Below are positions 5,049 through 8,109 of a stretch of DNA of 8,109 bases, in pieces (the stretch's first letter is position 1; each line of letters begins with the position of its first letter). The DNA is taken from positions 2,737 through 10,845 of the forward strand of contig JAJBTL010000340.1 of assembly GCA_020860865.1 (NCBI GenBank), read 5' to 3'. The notes beneath the pieces were generated by a model. It saw nothing but the letters and a program-made list of their open reading frames with translations, was not told where the DNA came from and did no database searches. The position numbers and the translations under genes are program-made. Source of the stretch: Planctomycetota bacterium (GTDB lineage Bacteria > Planctomycetota > SZUA-567).

Positions 5049-7199
5049 ATGCACAACGAACACCGCCGCGTTGAAACCATCACCGACCTCTATGGTTGCG
5101 ATGTCTTCAACACTTCCGCCCGCCGTCGCTACCTTGCCAACAATGTCTTTGAAGCGCTCGAAGACACTATCCAAAACGGCGTGCCCCTGGAACCGACCCT
5201 CGCCGACCAGGTCGCCCAAGGCATGAAAACCTGGGCCCTCGAGAAAGGCGCCAGCCACTTCACCCACTGGTTCCAACCCCTCACCGGCGCCACGGCGGAA
5301 AAACACGACTCCTTTATCATGCCGGAAAACGGCGGTTCCTGCGTCAGCCAGTTCTCCGGGAAGGAACTGGTCCAAGGTGAACCGGACGCGTCCTCGTTCC
5401 CGTCCGGCGGCCTCCGCGCCACCTTCGAGGCCCGCGGCTACACCGCCTGGGATCCGACCAGCCCGGCCTTTGTCACCAATGCCAACACCGACCGCGCCGT
5501 CCTCTGCATTCCTTGCGCCTTCTGGAGCTATCACGGCGAGGCCCTCGACGGCAAGACGCCCCTGCTCCGGTCGCAGAAGGCCCTCCACGCCCAGATTGAG
5601 CGGGTCGGCAAGCTGTTCGAAGTCGAACGGGTGCAGAACCCGGTCATCACCCTCGGCGTCGAGCAGGAATACTTCCTCATTGAACGGCGTTTCTTCAAGG
5701 AACGCCCGGACCTCGTCATGACCGGCCGCACATTGTTCGGCATCCGTCCGGCCCGGCACCAGCAGATGGAGGACCATTACTTCTCCCGCATCAAGCCGCG
5801 CGTCCTCGCCTTCATGGCCGAAGTCGACCGGCGGCTCTGGCGCCTCGGCGTTCCGGCGAAGACCCGGCATAACGAAGTCAGCCCGGCCCAGTTCGAACTG
5901 GCGCCGGTCTTCGAGGAACAGAACCTCGCCGTCGACCACAACCTCCTTATCATGTCCATCCTCCAGGAAACGGCCGGCGAATACGGCTTCTCCTGCCTGG
6001 TGCATGAAAAGCCGTTCGCCGGCGTCAACGGCTCCGGCAAGCACAACAACTGGTCCATCACCGGCACCGACGGCAAGAACTGGTTCTCGCCCGGGCAGAC
6101 GCCGCACGACAACGCCAAGTTCCTCTTCATGCTGACGGCGGTCATCAAGGCCGTGGACACCCACGCGGCCCTGCTCCGTTCCGCCGTCGCCACCGCCGGG
6201 AACGACCACCGCCTCGGCGCCTCGGAAGCGCCGCCGGCCATCATGTCCATCTTCCTCGGTGAGCAGCTTGACGAAATCATCTCCGCTATCGACAGCGGCT
6301 GTTCCATCCGGGGCCGGGCCAATGGCGGCTGCGACATGATTGAAATCGGCGTCGACGCCCTGCCGAAAATTCCCCGGGACGTCTCGGACCGGAACCGGAC
6401 ATCGCCGGTCGCCTTCACCGGGAACAAGTTCGAGTTCCGCGCCGTCGGCGCCTCCCAGAGCTGCGCCAACCCGAACACCATACTCAACATGATTATGGCG
6501 GACGCCCTCGACAAGATGTGTTCGGAAATGGAATCGCGCCTTGAAGGCACCGAATCCCACAAGGACGCGGACGGCCATTCCCGCGAGTTCCACGACGCCC
6601 TGAAGGCTGTCCTCCGCCGGGAAATCCAGGACCACAAGCGCGTCCTCTTCTCCGGGGACGGCTATTCGGACGAATGGACCGAGGAAGCGGCCCGCCGGGG
6701 CCTCCCGAACATCAAGACGACGCCGGAAGCGTTGAAGGCGATGATCCAGCCGGACGCCGTGTCCCTCTTCGGCGAACTGTCGGTCCTTTCGGAACGGGAA
6801 GCGATGTCCCGCTACGAAGTCTACCGCCACGCCTGGGAACAGACCCTGGCGATGGAAGGCGGCTGCGCCCTCGATTTGGCGCGGACTTTCGTTATGCCGG
6901 CGGCGCTCCGCTTCGAGAAAAAGCTCGCCGAATCCCTGACCCGGTCGCAGGCCCTCGGCCGGGATGCGAAGACCCGCCTCAAAGCCTACAATCAGGTGGC
7001 GGATCTCGTCGACCGGCTCTACAACGCGATGGACGCGATGGACCTGGCGCTCCAGAGCGAAACGGCGGAGATAATCCCGGCGCTGTCCGTCCTCCGGACC
7101 ATCGTCGACAAGCTGGAAAGTCTGTCCCCGGACACGTTCTGGCCCTTCCCGAACTACGGGCAGATGTTCTTCAACTACGGCAAGGCGCCGCAGGCGTAG
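5049..7199 (+). CDS. glnN: glutamine synthetase type III
   Basis: This 716-residue protein has the length of type III glutamine synthetases (about 700-730), far above type I (about 470). It makes glutamine from glutamate, ammonium and ATP in the cytoplasm. GSIII hallmarks are visible: KHDSFI and GGLRATFEARGYTAWD (from residue 120) in the N-terminal region; VEQEYFLIE with the metal-site glutamates Glu205 and Glu207; RHNEVSPAQFELAP; NGSGKHNNWS at 327-336 (ATP/glutamate site); and a C-terminal FWPFPNYGQMFFNYG block. ATG 5049 is preferred because GGAG (5036-5039) sits nine bases before it; an in-frame ATG at 5034 would add five residues and has no ribosome-binding site. The gene stands behind a sigma-54 promoter with a leader hairpin and precedes glutamate synthase, together forming the GS-GOGAT ammonium assimilation pair. 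Type III enzymes lack the adenylylation control of type I, so transcriptional control may matter more. Confidence 0.96.
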   Translation: MHNEHRRVETITDLYGCDVFNTSARRRYLANNVFEALEDTIQNGVPLEPTLADQVAQGMKTWALEKGASHFTHWFQPLTGATAEKHDSFIMPENGGSCVSQFSGKELVQGEPDASSFPSGGLRATFEARGYTAWDPTSPAFVTNANTDRAVLCIPCAFWSYHGEALDGKTPLLRSQKALHAQIERVGKLFEVERVQNPVITLGVEQEYFLIERRFFKERPDLVMTGRTLFGIRPARHQQMEDHYFSRIKPRVLAFMAEVDRRLWRLGVPAKTRHNEVSPAQFELAPVFEEQNLAVDHNLLIMSILQETAGEYGFSCLVHEKPFAGVNGSGKHNNWSITGTDGKNWFSPGQTPHDNAKFLFMLTAVIKAVDTHAALLRSAVATAGNDHRLGASEAPPAIMSIFLGEQLDEIISAIDSGCSIRGRANGGCDMIEIGVDALPKIPRDVSDRNRTSPVAFTGNKFEFRAVGASQSCANPNTILNMIMADALDKMCSEMESRLEGTESHKDADGHSREFHDALKAVLRREIQDHKRVLFSGDGYSDEWTEEAARRGLPNIKTTPEALKAMIQPDAVSLFGELSVLSEREAMSRYEVYRHAWEQTLAMEGGCALDLARTFVMPAALRFEKKLAESLTRSQALGRDAKTRLKAYNQVADLVDRLYNAMDAMDLALQSETAEIIPALSVLRTIVDKLESLSPDTFWPFPNYGQMFFNYGKAPQA

Positions 7200-7234
7200 C
7201 GGATATTCTTTACTTCACTCTCCTTTTTCCCTGT

Positions 7235-7266
7235 CCGAACCCGGTCCCGCCTGGGACCGGATTCGG
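7235..7266. other. long stem-loop after glnN
   Basis: CCGAA-c-CCGGTCCC (7235-7248) pairs with GGGACCGG-a-TTCGG (7253-7266): 13 base pairs with one internal C/A mismatch and a GCCT loop. The following bases (TTGGGGGTGTTG) are G-rich rather than a T-run. It is well placed to end or protect the 3' end of the glnN transcript, but intrinsic termination in the classical sense is uncertain. The rest of the spacer up to 7440 shows an isolated TATACT (7279-7284) and no convincing promoter. Confidence 0.6.
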
Positions 7267-7440
7267 TTGGGGGTGTTGTATACTGTAAAGCTGCTCCATA
7301 GCTTCGTAGCGAACTTTTATTTGGCACTCTTATTTACCCGGAATACGGAAACGATTCAGGAATTTCGCGAGGGTTTTTGGGCCGAAATCGGAACCGGAAA
7401 CATGCCTACGAAGTTCGAATCAGGAAAAAGGACCACGAGC

Positions 7441-8109
7441 ATGATTCCCACCGCGCCCCGTTCCATCGGCCTCTACGACCCGCAGTTCGAGCATGACGCC
7501 TGCGGCGTCGGCTTTATCCTCCGGCTCGACAATGCGCCGAACCACGATGTGGTCGAGGACGCCATCCTCGCCCTCCGGAACCTCAAACACCGGGGCGCGA
7601 CCGGGGCGGACGCCGATTCCGGGGACGGCGCCGGCATCCTTCTTCGTATTCCCGACGCCACGCTCAGGAACGGCCTCGAGTTCGACCTGCCGCCGGAAGG
7701 CGAATACGCCGTCGGCATGATGTTCCTCCCGCCTGGGGAAGCCGGAGCCGCCGCCACCCGCAGGGAAATCGGCGAAGCGGTCGGGCCGATGGGCTGGACC
7801 CTTCTCGGCTGGCGCCGGGTCCCGGTGCGGCCGGACGCCCTCGGCAAGGTGGCCCGGGCGGCGATGCCGTCCATCTGGCAGGCGTTTTTCACCCCGCCGA
7901 CCGACCGGGGCGACCTCGACGCGGACGGCCGGGAACGCCTCGCCTACGTCCTCCGGAAGCGCCTCAAGAATGTCCTGAAGCGGCCGACGCAGGGGGAAAT
8001 GGGCTTTTACATTGCCAGCCTGTCCTTCCGCACCGTCGTCTACAAGGGGATGACGACGTCGTTCCAACTTGAAGAATTCTACGCCGACCTCCACGATCCG
8101 CTGACCGTG
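7441..8109 (+). CDS. gltB: glutamate synthase large subunit, 3'-truncated
   Basis: The first 223 residues of a protein that normally has about 1500 are present, and the frame is open at the window edge. The glutamate synthase large subunit converts glutamine plus 2-oxoglutarate to two glutamates using reducing power from its partner subunit or ferredoxin. The visible part is the N-terminal class II glutamine amidotransferase domain: LYDPQFEHDACGVGFI with Cys21 as the nucleophile exposed after propeptide removal, LKHRGATGADADSGDGAGIL around residues 50-70, and GMMFLPP further on. ATG 7441 has AAGGA (7428-7432) eight bases upstream. An in-frame ATG at 7402 would give a 33-residue propeptide instead of 20 but has a weaker ribosome site. 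The gene follows glnN by 241 bp, probably with its own transcription start, which I could not locate with confidence. Confidence 0.95.
   Translation, partial: MIPTAPRSIGLYDPQFEHDACGVGFILRLDNAPNHDVVEDAILALRNLKHRGATGADADSGDGAGILLRIPDATLRNGLEFDLPPEGEYAVGMMFLPPGEAGAAATRREIGEAVGPMGWTLLGWRRVPVRPDALGKVARAAMPSIWQAFFTPPTDRGDLDADGRERLAYVLRKRLKNVLKRPTQGEMGFYIASLSFRTVVYKGMTTSFQLEEFYADLHDPLTV

Noticed and set aside
4929..6830. Very long (633-codon) open frame on the - strand opposite glnN
   Set aside because: The + strand frame encodes an unmistakable full-length GSIII. The antisense frame is a by-product of strong third-position GC bias, and its translation (Gly/Val/Arg/Glu-rich, no recognised motif) does not look like a protein family.
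7321..7337. TTGGCAC upstream of gltB as a second sigma-54 promoter
   Set aside because: The -24 block is perfect, but the -12 block at the required spacing reads TTTAC and lacks the conserved GC. As a sigma-70 -35 box it has no good -10 partner.

Overview
This is a GC-rich bacterial chromosomal window in which every convincing gene lies on the + strand. The gene set is a YvcK-type protein, an HPr, a class I FbaB-type aldolase, a type III glutamine synthetase and a glutamate synthase large subunit. There is also a well-formed sigma-54 (-24/-12) promoter. Together these suggest a free-living or gut Gram-negative organism outside the Proteobacteria, possibly in or near the PVC superphylum (Lentisphaerae/Kiritimatiellota-like). 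That placement is an inference from gene content with low to moderate confidence. No mobile element, CRISPR array, tRNA or rRNA was seen.

Layout. Bases 2-682: the 3' part of yvcK (5' end outside the window). 844-1119: an HPr phosphocarrier with the catalytic His but Asn at the regulatory Ser46 position. 1120-1493: a non-coding stretch with a good sigma-70-type promoter and, just downstream of its predicted start, a hairpin plus T-run. 1494-2660: a low-complexity acidic protein carrying the SprA-related / CJM1_0395-family core with an HEQAH motif, followed by a terminator. 2661-2953: a spacer with an AT-rich promoter/palindrome. 2954-3565: an unrecognised, highly charged, probably disordered protein whose stop codon abuts the start of fbaB (3566-4627), which ends in a strong intrinsic terminator. 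4628-5048: a dense regulatory region with that terminator, repeated operator-like sites, an A/T hairpin, a sigma-54 promoter and a second terminator-like hairpin directly in front of glnN. 5049-7199: glnN (type III glutamine synthetase). 7200-7440: a spacer with a long stem-loop. 7441 to the window end: the start of the glutamate synthase large subunit.

How the genes fit together. The left half concerns carbon metabolism (YvcK/gluconeogenesis control, HPr, fructose-bisphosphate aldolase). The right half is the GS-GOGAT ammonium assimilation pair. yvcK followed by an HPr gene resembles the Bacillus rapZ-yvcK-whiA-crh cluster with whiA missing. The most interesting part is the glnN control region: three CAAA(T/A)TTGT elements, including two 15-base near-identical copies spaced 33 bp apart, sit about 130-180 bp upstream of the predicted sigma-54 start, where an enhancer-binding activator would be expected. 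A terminator hairpin lies between that start and the gene. A promoter with a terminator-like hairpin at +10 to +41 also precedes the SprA-like gene, so promoter-proximal termination may be a shared theme here.
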